A stretch of DNA of 64,000 nucleotides from Morella rubra (lineage: Eukaryota; Streptophyta; Magnoliopsida; Fagales; Myricaceae), in the NCBI GenBank assembly GCA_003952965.2, contig CM025855.1:32746862-32810861 (forward strand). The letters run 5' to 3'. Below the pieces are notes generated by a model. That model was not told the origin of the DNA and ran no database searches. It saw only the letters and a program-made list of their open reading frames with translations. The translations under genes and the position numbers were made by a program. This document shows, one piece after another, positions 24,558 to 39,932 of the stretch (positions are counted from its first letter, which is position 1; every line of letters begins with the position of its first letter).

Positions 24558-24608
24558 AAGATTGATAGATTAAATTATTTTTTTGATAAGTAAGATTGAT
24601 AGATTAAA
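24558..24608. repeat. Perfect 17-bp direct repeat flanking ACTTATC-A(n) tail (minus strand)
   Basis: AAGATTGATAGATTAAA at 24558-24574 is repeated exactly at 24592-24608. The intervening 17 bp read ACTTATC followed by A-runs on the minus strand. A sequence of this kind ending in oligo(A) is what a LINE or SINE 3' terminus looks like, so this appears to be a retroposition event that copied little beyond the tail. Confidence 0.65.
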
Positions 24609-24767
24609 AGATGACATAGGAAGCTGGGAAGTGCGATAATCATTTTCAACAGATTTGAAGTTTTATATCCAAGAAGGAGAGAAAAGGGATAAGGCTTGAG
24701 GATTATACTTTGAGTGGCTATTGATTAAGGAGAAAATATAGTACAACTTGGAAACTTGAAGCGTTCT

Positions 24768-29622
<4,855 letters not shown>

Positions 29623-32600
29623 AATGAAGTAGTAGCCTCCTCGCAAATGACAGCTGAGTACAAAGGAGGTGAAACAGTAACCTGTAAACTCAGTTCCTCA
29701 GATAAAAATTATCAAGCAAACATGAACTATAAACACCCAACCCAAGAAATGACACGGAGAACAACTACACGAGAAGTAACATGGTATCTACACTCTAACG
29801 TGCTTCAATCAAGAAGTAAGAGGATGCAAAATACTTTTAAGTCAATCTTGCTCATCAACACAAATGTATACAGACCCAGATTAAACGAATAACGAGCAAC
29901 TGATAAAGCGAAGATGGCAGAGGTCCATGATTTGACTTCTGCTATTGAATATCACTCCTATTTTGAAGCACAAGATTAACGGACATCTAATTACTCTCAA
30001 TACATCAAATAATAGCAACCAATCCATGCGCCTCCACAAACATCCAATCCAGAGTCTGAATGACGAGGAAGAACAGCAAATTGACGCAGAAAGGATTTTA
30101 GGAACTTATGTAGCCAAGAAAGCTTTCAACTGAAAAGTTTTACTTAGCAATGGATCGCATGGATAACTTAGCGCATTTCAAAGTACGACACAAATTAATG
30201 ATTAAAGAACCAAAAAGGCCAATGACCGCGATCCATGACCCCAATGAAATAAAATCAATGTTAGAAGAGAAAATATACACGGATCCACAAACCCCGCTTA
30301 GAATCTCAACACAAATACTCATACCAGTGAGAAACTAAATTAAAAAAGAAAAAGGAACCACTGGGAGAACACATACAGAAGTAGCAGTCGCTGATATCCC
30401 GAACACAACCCAACTCCTCAGCGTAAATAACTTTTATTGTTTACGTAGATTGTTAGCAGAAATGAATACAAGTTTCTATTTTTTTTTTCTTTCCTCTGGG
30501 TTTGAATAATAGCTACCTGTGAACTTGGTTTGGAGTTTCCCGTCCGCGAGGCCAGCTAGCTAGTCGACTTACTTCAGGTGGGTGCTGTGCCTTTAGGAGC
30601 ACAGAGAGATACGCAACTCACCGCGCGGACACCCAGTGGGAATGTTAGTGCGGGTCTGACAAGAATCTGGAGCCCTTCTGTCTTAGAGGGGAGTTATATC
30701 GTGTGGCACAATGACAACGTGAACGCAATGGCAGCACCAGAGCCACTGAAAAACTGGTAGATGGATTATTGGACCTCGCTATATGTCAAATATTAAGCCG
30801 AAGGGATAAAGCTCGTGCAGGAAGTGTGGTCTAGCTTCAAACTGCGAGTTCCTGGTAGATAATGAGCCTCGTTTGTCAATCTCTCTCAAGGGAGTCCGGT
30901 GGTCCATCATTCCATCTGTTTAAAACTCTCTCCCCTCTCTCAGGTTTCAGGGTTCTTGGTTTTATTGTAGTTTTTCCAGGTCGTGATCTAAAGGCCATGA
31001 TTCAGCCGTATTTTGTTGTCATGGTTCGCATTTTCCAAATACCCGGTCCAACTTTAGGTTGAGAGTAACCGGACCGGAAGTGAACTGGTCGCAATCTCCA
31101 ACTAATTTTTGGACTTTTTTGATAAAAGATGTTAATGATAATGTTAATAATTCGTGACAGGACCACTCCAGTATAAAAGCGTCGAAATTAAAGAGACCTA
31201 ATGCCTTACTCCACTAAGTTAAGAAAACTCATTTGGTTCTCTTTTATCCTTTCATAGTATTATTCTTGACAATTCGCTCCTGTTTCTTTGAAATTTTTTA
31301 TTAATATACATGAAATTATGCCGCTTGACACAATTTTAATAGTTATTTTTTAGATCATATTGCAAAATAAGTGGTAGTTTGAGGATTTAAATTGAAAGTA
31401 AGAGTATTGTGATTAAATGAGGGGATCGTCTTAAGAGGTAAATTTTTTTTTTTTGGAAGTTTAAAAATCACACTCCTGAGTGTTTATGAGATTTTAAAAA
31501 ATTATCTAGATTTTTAAAATTGATAAATCATTGTTTTGATATATCTCATGCTTTCAAAATCACTCATATCACATTTCTGTCTAGATTTTTTACGGAATTA
31601 ATTATATGACACATTAAGTGTCAATATATAATCCTATGCATATTAAGTATCTTACAAAATAAAAATTATAATATTTTTTATTTGAAGTAAATGTGACAGA
31701 AGAAATGATATTACAAACATGGTCTAAATGTAGGGAGTGGTTTATAAATTTTAGAAACCCAATATTTTTCAAATTTTATAAAAAGTAACCCAAGTAGTAA
31801 TTTTTAAGTTTCTAGTTTTTATTAAACAAAAAAAGAAAAAAAAGAATGAGATACTGTTTTGGGTCGGTTGAACTCGTGCGGCACCACCCAGGTAGAGATC
31901 CTGATACGCCGGCCCAGTACGAAATATCCACTGGGAGTCCGACTTCTATTCTCGCCATATTAGAAAAAGTCTCAAATTTCTGGCGAAATCCTAACGCGTC
32001 ACTGGCAGCGCAGAAAAAAAAAAATGTTAGTTTTAAATTTGAATCGAATAAATAGACGAAATAATCGAAGAAATATTGCAATAAATAGGTAGAGAAAGGG
32101 AGATGAGGTGGGGATCATGGTTCGTGGTCGCTCGGAGTCCGACTTCTATCCTCGCTGGTATCAACCAAGAAGAGAAGTAGATTGGCTGAGAGCAAGAGAC
32201 GGGCCGAACTTAAAAAAAAAAAAAGAAGAAAAAAAAAAAAAAAGACAGAACAGAAAATTTCCGCTCGTCTCGGCAGAAAATTCCGCCTCAGATTCCGTCG
32301 TTAACCCCAAATAGCGGCATCAGTTCCGGCTTTGGCATCGAAATTCTGATTCCGACGGAAGCTTTGCTCACTCCTAGTACGTACTAGGTAAAGTCAAAGA
32401 AAAAAATATGCGTACGTATACAACGACAAAAGTCATCATGAATGGTGTCGAGAGAGTGTTCGCACCTAAAATTTTTATCCTAATAAAATATTTTATTTTT
32501 TTTTATCAAATTATCACTTTTTACTTTAAATAAATATAATAAATTAATTTTAATTATTCTTTCTTCACTTATTCACCTACTTCAATATTTCAAAATTTCT

Positions 32601-32878
32601 AATAATCTAAAATTTTTATAATGAATACCATTAATAACTACATGCAACTATTCACATTACTTGTAACGACGAAGAATAGAGAGATCATTATAAAAAGATG
32701 CTCATTCTGTCTAATAATTTGAATGCTTTCAAGTGAATTTTTCTTTTGAAAAATGTCAAATAATTAAGAATCCAAAATTATTACATATGCTACCGTACAA
32801 AAAGTTAGAAAATCAATATAGGTCAGAAAAGAAATGCGAAGCCACACCATAGACAAAAGTGTCTCAAATAAATGATTA

Positions 32879-33178
32879 GGTCATGCTCACAAAATAAAAT
32901 TTTACATAAATGTTGGTAATTTTGTAAAAATTAAAGTGGATTAGAGTTTTTTTATTGGATTTTGAGATAATAGTAAGAAAGTACAATTTAATTGGAATTG
33001 GTGAAAATTGAAGAGATATATGATTTGCTTAATTTTTTATATTTATTATAATGGAAAGAGATGGTTTTGATGGAGAAATATATTATTTTAAAGTTATTTT
33101 ATTATTATTTTGTGAATTAATTATGTTTGTAAACTAAAAAGAATTTTTGACAAAAATTCTGGTTTTACAAAGGTCACC
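32879..33178. mobile_element. Tourist-like MITE with TTA target-site duplication
   Basis: TTA flanks both ends (32876-32878 and 33179-33181). The left end is GGTCATGCTCACAAAAT, and the right end reads GGTGACCTTTGTAAAACC on the minus strand. The 300-bp element is AT-rich without an ORF. Internal text such as TTAAAGTGGATTAGAGTTTTTTTATTGGATTTTG also occurs in related form in 17875-18465, supporting a common family. Confidence 0.6.
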
Positions 33179-33565
33179 TTAAATTTTAAATATAAGTCTC
33201 AAATACTGATAGAGATCTTCAATAGTCCTTTCAAAAAATATATTTTAAGGTAGAAATTAATTATTTAAAATTAGATACTTTATTAAAATAAAATTCACTT
33301 GAAATTATCTTAAATTATAAATAAATTTAAGTATAAATAAATGGAGTCTAAGTTAAATATTAGATTTAATATATATTGTAAAATATATTAAAATAAAAAA
33401 TGCCCTAACAACAATTTATAGCTCTATGCCATCATTTATACTCAACAACTGTGGGTCTGAATACATTTCCAACCGATAAAGTTACTGCCTTGTAAAAGTA
33501 ATTTTTAGATATTATCTAAGTGTTAAAATTTTGAGAGTATGTGTAAAAGGAAGATACTTTACTAG

Positions 33566-33737
33566 AAGAGAAATGTTTGGTGTATTTTTTGAGTTCTTCT
33601 CATATTCTACTGAAAAGAATTCAGTAACTTAAAATTAATTTTAGAAGTAGATTTTACACATCAGAGATCTTGAACCATTGGATTCATTCCCAGGAAAATT
33701 TAGGAAGAACCCAGGAAGGACACCAAATATTTTTCTT
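33566..33737. mobile_element. Short MITE copy 1, AAGAGAAATG inverted termini
   Basis: 172 bp. The left end AAGAGAAATGTTTGGTGTA and the reverse complement of the right end AAGAAAAATATTTGGTGTC match closely, followed on both sides by (T)GGGTTCTTC-like text. It is about 36 bp from a second copy (33774-33947), with clear internal similarity (AGAGATCTTGAAC, TCAAGATCTCT). Non-coding. Confidence 0.75.
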
Positions 33738-33773
33738 ATGAGAATGTAAAAAATAAAAAAAGAAGATTAAATT

Positions 33774-33947
33774 AAGAGAAATGCTTAGTGTTCTTCTTGG
33801 GTTCTTCTCAGATTCTTCTGGAAAGAATCCTTACGGCTAAAGATTTATTTTAAAAATAGGTCCTACACACCCAGAGATCTTGAACTGTTAGATTTTCTTC
33901 GAGAAGAACTTGAAAAGAACCCAATAATAATACCGAGCATTTCTCTT
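33774..33947. mobile_element. Short MITE copy 2, AAGAGAAATGCT inverted termini
   Basis: 174 bp. The left end AAGAGAAATGCTTAGTGTTC and the reverse complement of the right end AAGAGAAATGCTCGGTATTA share the first 12 bases exactly, then GGGTTCTTCTC versus GGGTTCTTTTC. Same orientation and structure as copy 1 just upstream. Flanked by TTA on the left and AAAT on the right; no longer target duplication was seen. Confidence 0.8.
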
Positions 33948-34540
33948 AAATATAATAATAATATATTTTTTTAATTAAACCACAATTTTTCGCACGAAAA
34001 CTCCACTGAATCTTACGAAGAAGTGTCGGAAGATTTCACACGAAAGAAGAAGAAGAATGATCTAAAAAAGAAAAAAGAAAACAAGCATAAGAAGAAGAAT
34101 GAGTGTTGGAAGATGTAGACTTCAAAAAGAGCCTTTCTGACAGGCGTAGAAAACGTGTCATTTCAACGGCAGGCGTAATTTCGGGAATTTAGAACATTGG
34201 AAGTCATCGTCTATGAGCCCGCACCGAACCAGCAGGTCCAGCACCGGTGAGCTTAGTGCTCCGCATTACATTGCGTGCAGCAGTGACCGCCACATGGCGG
34301 CAACTCGATCCCTTCCCTCCCCCTCTCCTGAAAGCCCTGACCTCTCTCATACTCGCACCCTCAGATCCGTCAAATCCCTTCCTCCCCCATCGGGAATCAA
34401 ATTCTCGAAGAAAGATCAGGAGCCGCGGCATCAGGTGCGACATTACGAGCTTCGAATTCGACAAGCCCCGGAATTGGGCCGATCCGAGTCGCGTGATTCA
34501 GAACTCCTCTCCATCTTCTTATTCCTCCTCTTCTGTGCAA

Positions 34541-37500
34541 ATGGCTGCCGCTTCTGCGCGCGATTCTCCCCCGAAGAGTGCAAAGAAGGTCTTCCTGTTT
34601 TACTGCGCGGAGACCAAAGGCCCCCTAGCTGAGAGAGTCGCCGCCGAGTCCTCCGCAATTAGCTCCGTGCATTACCTCAGCTGAAGTTATCAGCTTCATT
34701 TTGCTGTTATTTGAGAAGCTTCTCTTGGAACGAATTCTTGTCCTGCATTCGATTTTAGCTTTCATGGGATTCGGTAGGACCCACCACAACTTACTGTTCT
34801 AGTTTTTATGTCTGAAATATTTTCTTTTCTTGTTTGGTTTCTGGCAAATTTTTATGGTTTAGAACTTTTGCCGACGGATTCCCAAACTTGTTCATACCTA
34901 ATGCACAAGGCATTCGGGGGCAGCACGTAGCGTTTCTGGCGTCTTTCAGTTCCCCTGAGTAATCTTTGAGCAGCTCTCTATCGTCTACGCGTTGCCGAAG
35001 TTATTCATCTCGTCCTTCACCCTCGTCCTTCCCTTCTTCCCCACGGGAACTTCCGAGCGTATGGAGGACGAAGGAGATGTTGCAACGGCTTTTACTCTTG
35101 CTAGAATTTTGTCGAACATACCGATTTCGAGGGGGGGCCTACTAGTCTAGTGACCTTCGATATCCATGCATTGCAGGTTTCTGCTTAATACTTGCAGTTG
35201 TTTTTTTCAAGTTACTCAACCAGTAGGCCTCAAACTTCTGCAACTAGTGGAATTGAGTTGTGGCTTTACCTTTGAATTCGTTTTTACGAGAGGAGGACGT
35301 GTAATTTGAGCTAGAGACGTCGACCTTAATAGGTGTAGCTATTAGTGCTTTAACTTTGATCGTCAATGAGTGATATGATAGGGTCCTTTTTTCTTTTTTA
35401 GTTTAGCTTTTTAGCTGCTTTATTTTTCAGAACTGTCTGACCGTCTGCTTTCTTCATTCCGTTTCATCTCAGGAGAGGTTCTACTTTGGTGATAATATTC
35501 TACCATGCTTTGATAGTGGGATACCTTTGCTTAAAAATAGGCTCCAAGAACTCCCTGATTCTGACAACGTAAGATTTTTATTTTTTCTTTCCTGTCTTCT
35601 AATTTGCGCCTTGTGAGACATTCACTGATAGGTCGAGCTTCATATTTGTAAAACGATGTTTTTGTGCACCTGTTCACAGGGTTTGTTTATGATGTCGCTA
35701 ATATGTTTTGAGGATGAAAGAAATCCCTTTAGCATCTAAGAAGAGGGTTTCTGTGAGTGACCCACACAAACAAATAAATTGGATCCCTTTATCTGGACAC
35801 TACGCCCATAACAACTTCCATTGTTCCTATGCTTGAAAGATCCCGAGAATACTGATATTTGCTCTGATTGTTTGAACCCTATTACAAACATTGAGACCAG
35901 TGGCCAAGTGAGATACCTTTGATCTGACTTTGCTGATATATAATGATTTGGATGCTTTCTTAACAGGCTAATCTTCATTCTTTCACACTAAAGAAACACA
36001 ATAAAGTCCACTATTTTATCTTTTTAGTCTGTCTAGAGTTGATCTGCTTTGATAATTTTGGTCTGAGACTGAAATTCACTTCCCAATTCTTGAAGTCTGA
36101 AAATAGATGCTGATGACATAAATCAGTCTGGGGAAATTTCTTTTTTTTCTATTAATGCTGATTTTTTTTTTGTCATTTTTTAGATCTCCATTGCTTTTCC
36201 AGATGACGGTGCATGGAAACGATTTCATAATCAGCTGCAGCATTTCCCAATGGTATCAGATATGTTCTTTAACATGAATGCTGCATTTCCTTTATAATGT
36301 TGCATAAGCCTATATAGCTACTTCTTGCACTTCCCTTTTGACGTTATATTTAATGCTAATTTTATGCCAGTTAGCTTGACTTATTGCCCTGAATTGAACA
36401 TATAAATTTGTTCTAACCACGGATTGGATTATCGTAAAGGTAGAATTTCATTTGTGTTCAGTTATGGGAACTTGGGGGTCTGATCATTACATTGTGTAGC
36501 CCCACTTTCCATAATTCTGGACGCAATGATATAAGACAATCTATCTAGGGTGGGACAATGTGAATGAATCTTGAGGAGGAGTCTCAAGCACCTGAAGCAT
36601 AAACTAGCGTTTAGCCTTTTTGGCTGTCACTGTTGCTTGGTGTTTGTGTTGCTGTCAAACTTTTGCTTTGTAGGATGCCTTTTATAGCCATGTAAAGAAT
36701 TTATGTGGTAGGATTGTTGGGAATTAGCTATATCTCAGTTGTAGCTGTTAGGGTCCCCTGTGACCTCTGGTTAAGGGTTTGAGAGTTCAATCCTTTGAAA
36801 TTGCACCAAAACAAGGATGGATATCATTGTGCGGCTGCCTCATTGGTTTAGAGAGGGAGATCTCCAATTGGGAAGTTCATTACAATTTTTTTGGTGATAC
36901 TGGATGAAATGTAAGGTGTATGGAGATGAAATGACATTTCTCTCTGTCTTCCTTCATGCAACTAACCAAAGAGGATAATGTCCTTTAAATCTGCTTCAGT
37001 ATTGTATCATACACATGGCATGACTTTCGAATGTCCTTTGGGGTTGATCTATATACTATCAGATCAACCATACCATTTCATCTTTTCACGGGGATGCTTG
37101 CATCAGTTTTACATTATTACTCTACTACAGCTCTTAGTGCCTCTGGTTGCCTGCATCACACAATTGATTTTCAGATAGTTTGTGCAAAAGTTCGAGAAGG
37201 AGAGAAACGGATAGTTCGTATAAAGGAGGGAGATCCAGCAGGACGGCATGTCGTGATTGTTGATGACTTGGTTCAGTCTGGTGGAACTCTTATTGAATGC
37301 CAGGTATGCAAATCCTATTAGACGAATACTTTGGTCGTTATATTGATTCTTGCGTAATTTCCCAACCTGGGTTCAAATATTTTTGGAAGGCAGCAGATGT
37401 GTTTTGCAGTAATCCCATTGGTTAGACCTGCAGAATAGAAGTTAAACCAACACAATACTATTACATCCATCGAGTGGTCTGGAGAAACAGTTCACTGACT

Positions 37501-38747
37501 GAATTGATCATTTTGAAGGCCTTTTACGTAAAAAGAAGTGGGTAGAGAGATGTGGGATGAGGCACTGCTATACATGCCTATATTTTTAGCAAATAGGCAC
37601 CTGGGATGAGGCATTGATTTTTGTCTTACGGACTCGAGTCGAGATCAACAACTGGACTTATATAAGTAGTGTTATTATGCTCGATTCAACTCCTAAAGGT
37701 TAAAGCTTTGAATGGGTAATAAATGCTGATTTGCTCATGTTGTCTCAATTGTTTGGGTTTTGTGTTGCTGCTGTTGACTTGCTTTCTTTAAAAAATTGTA
37801 CCCACCCTGGGGTACCATAGCATGTCAGGAATAAGGGAGGACATACTAGACGTAACCACTCCCTTATTTTAACCGATAAAAACCAATGTATGTTTTCCCT
37901 TAATTGAGGTTCTTACCTGCTGCTTCATAAAGTGTCTGTATACATCAATCAAGATTATGGGTGATGGGCACCTCCAGGACCAATGTGACGGGTGTATGAA
38001 TTGGCTGCGTGTCTGTCCATTTTGGAGTTGTTCATGTAATCTTTATCGTTCCAAACTGTACTATCTATAAAAATTGAAAAAATGGTATGATCTATGAACA
38101 TGATCAACTCTTGAAAATCTTCTTTGCGGTGTTGGAAAATGGAAATTGGCTTTGTTCTGTCTCCTCTTTTATGCCTCTAATTCTAGTTCCTTTGCACTGA
38201 AAGTATAAGTCTCCTTTTGGTTTTGTCAATCTATGGGTGTTCGTTCTGAAATGTGTACTGTTATCTTCTTTTAGAGAGTATTGGCTGCCCATGGAGCAAA
38301 GAAAATTAGTGCTTATGTGACACATGGGATATTCCCTAATAGGTCATGGGAACGCTTTGAACATGACCATGGAGGTATTGCATGCTCTGCTCGGTTGCTT
38401 TTTTTAACTACTGTATATTTCTTTGTTTTCGTTTTCTTTTCTTGGCCAATAGCGTCTATTTCAGAAAGTAATGGACAGTTTATTTTGTTTCCATCCTCGT
38501 CTTACTGAATTTGAAGACATCATGTTTCCTTTGAAATAGATATGATAGGAACCATTGGCTACAGAAGATAATTGTATAACCCGCTTCCTCTGTTATTTCC
38601 GTGTTTATTACAGGGAATCCTGAGAATGGACTGACCTACTTCTGGATAACAGACTCATGTCCAAAGACGGTAGAGGCAGTGAAGAACAGACCACCTTTTG
38701 AAGTTCTTAGCCTTGCTGGTTCCATAGCTGCTACACTTCAGATATAG
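34541..38747 (+). pseudogene. Ribose-phosphate pyrophosphokinase (PRS3/4-like) with frameshifts in exons 1-2
   Basis: PRPP synthase makes PRPP from ribose 5-phosphate and ATP. Seven exons: 34541-34685, 34863-35176, 35473-35568, 36184-36252, 37175-37303, 38275-38374, 38614-38747. Exons 3-7 are clean, with the PRPP-binding loop [17 protein letters not shown] and the end SIAATLQI. In exons 1-2 the family sequence is present but changes frame: TGA at 34682-34684 where SW is expected, TAA at 34960-34962 after FSSP, and TAG at 35148-35150 after ISRGG. Each fits the loss of one base, at TGG, CCTG-A and a G7 run. The region upstream of 34541 is open but without ATG and looks like a plastid transit peptide (RSRGIRCDITSFEF), which would need a fourth shift from an ATG at 34293. 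Either a recent pseudogene or a local consensus error. At1g10700/At2g42910 are the likely Arabidopsis relatives. Confidence 0.8.
36721..36900 (+). repeat. Possible degenerate tRNA-derived SINE in PRS intron
   Basis: TATATCTCAGTTGTAGCTG (A-box-like) is followed about 45 bp later by GAGAGTTCAATCC (B-box-like), the spacing of a pol III internal promoter, then unrelated text. It sits in the intron after exon 4 of the PRS locus. No poly(A) tail or target duplication was found, so this is tentative. Confidence 0.25.
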
Positions 38748-39932
38748 GAGAGGCTTAGAGCATCAAGCCACCAGTCTTCTACCCCTTCAAACTATATTCA
38801 GTGACTTTGGGTCACCATCCATAGAGAAGTTATGATATTGATAGCTATGAGGCGGCAGTTTATAAAGGTCTGTAGTTGGACAAATTTTGTTTCGATAGAG
38901 AATGGGTTATTTGAGGTTTACTTGTATGGAAGATCTGCGTAAAGTTTTTTTTTATAAACTCCATCAAACGAAAAGGAGGGTACTTTGCAGAGGAAATAAA
39001 CAAACACACAAACAACAAAAAGCCCCAACTAGAGCAGAGCTCTCAGGCGACAAGGTATATGGGCACAAGGCCTACAACTGTACAAATGGACCAAGGTCCT
39101 ACAGAGGTAAAAAGGGCTCAAGGCTCGAATAGGGGCTCACGTGCGTTTCGATTCTCCAGGGGGGCTGGGGTTGGAGCAAACCTACACCTCGAACCATTCC
39201 GCAAATACAGATTTGGAGAAGCCCTTAAATAGGAATCACAAATACTTCGGTAAAAAGTAGATATTCGACTACTTCAGATTTATCGCAGGATCAAGATCTT
39301 TTTCAAATCCTTGCACATCCTAATCTGTGCCCATAGGTAATAGGCGGCCTTGGTACTAATATCTGGCCAGTTACCTCGTAGACTCCGAAGATCTGGAGTT
39401 GCTGGCGTAGGTCCCAGGAGGTGGCAGGCCGCAGGTTGGAAGAGGCTTCTAGTGCTTCTAATCGAGTTCATGTTCATTCTTTTTCACGGATATGATTGGG
39501 CACCCAACAAAAAGCCCGGGTGTTTGTCCCACTGCACAACTTCAATCATTGTCATGTCTATCTTTTAGCACCTGCGAACTTGACTACATCGGGAGTACAA
39601 ATTTCAACCAAATCCCACCTCTTTTCTCACGAAAAAAAGACAAAACTTTCGCTCAAAAGAAAAAACAAAAGCGGACACCTTTCATAATATTGTTCTTTCT
39701 CCATTCTTTCTGTTCTATAATTTCTCTCTCGCGCTGATACTCGTTAGTCGTTAAGAGTTGAGACTCCAGACTTGGTCGCCACCTGGCTGTATTAATTTTA
39801 GAGCAATTTGTTCCGGTGCACCTAACCAGCACCTACTCAGCATACCCGCCATTCTCACCCACTTCTGTCAGACTCACTCGGCGGTACTCTCCGGCGCAAA
39901 CGAAGGAATCAGCGAGAGAGCGGAAGACCACC
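38748..39932. other. Intergenic region between PRS and TrpD-like genes
   Basis: Carries the PRS 3' UTR and the TrpD-like promoter and leader. A T-run followed by ATAAACTCCATCAAACG at 38945-38975 could be the tail of a minus-strand retroposon, but no coding remnant was recognised up to 39480. The last 200 bp are CT-rich, typical of a plant leader. Confidence 0.5.

Larger units (their letters stand above)
21833..24767. other. Intergenic region between SMR and aminotransferase genes
   Basis: The left part is the SMR promoter and leader, strongly purine/GA-rich on the plus strand. The rest holds a small Tourist-like MITE (22691-22885), tRNA-SINE-like fragments (about 23060-23195 and 23960-24080) and a perfect poly(A)-type direct repeat (24558-24608). 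No further gene recognised. Confidence 0.55.
29623..34212. other. Intergenic region between aminotransferase and PRS genes
   Basis: The left 800 bp probably hold the aminotransferase leader and promoter. The middle is AT-rich. Two 21-bp matches around GGAGTCCGACTTCTAT lie near 31936 and 32136, and an A-rich stretch near 32210-32245. From 32.8 to 34.0 kb come one Tourist-like and two related short MITEs. No gene recognised; the ORF near 31812-32081 shows no familiar motif. Confidence 0.55.

Noticed and set aside
31812-32314. ORFs on both strands with repeated SESDFYPRW-like text
   Set aside because: The repeated peptide comes from a 21-bp DNA repeat. No domain recognised and the frames end in A-runs.
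34213-34632. 139-codon ATG-initiated ORF overlapping the PRS start
   Set aside because: Out of frame with the conserved PRS sequence and without family similarity. Only its first part is kept as a possible transit peptide in the frameshift hypothesis.
38902-39480. Possible minus-strand LINE in the PRS-TrpD interval
   Set aside because: Only a T-run and an ORF without reverse transcriptase or RNase H motifs; insufficient to call.
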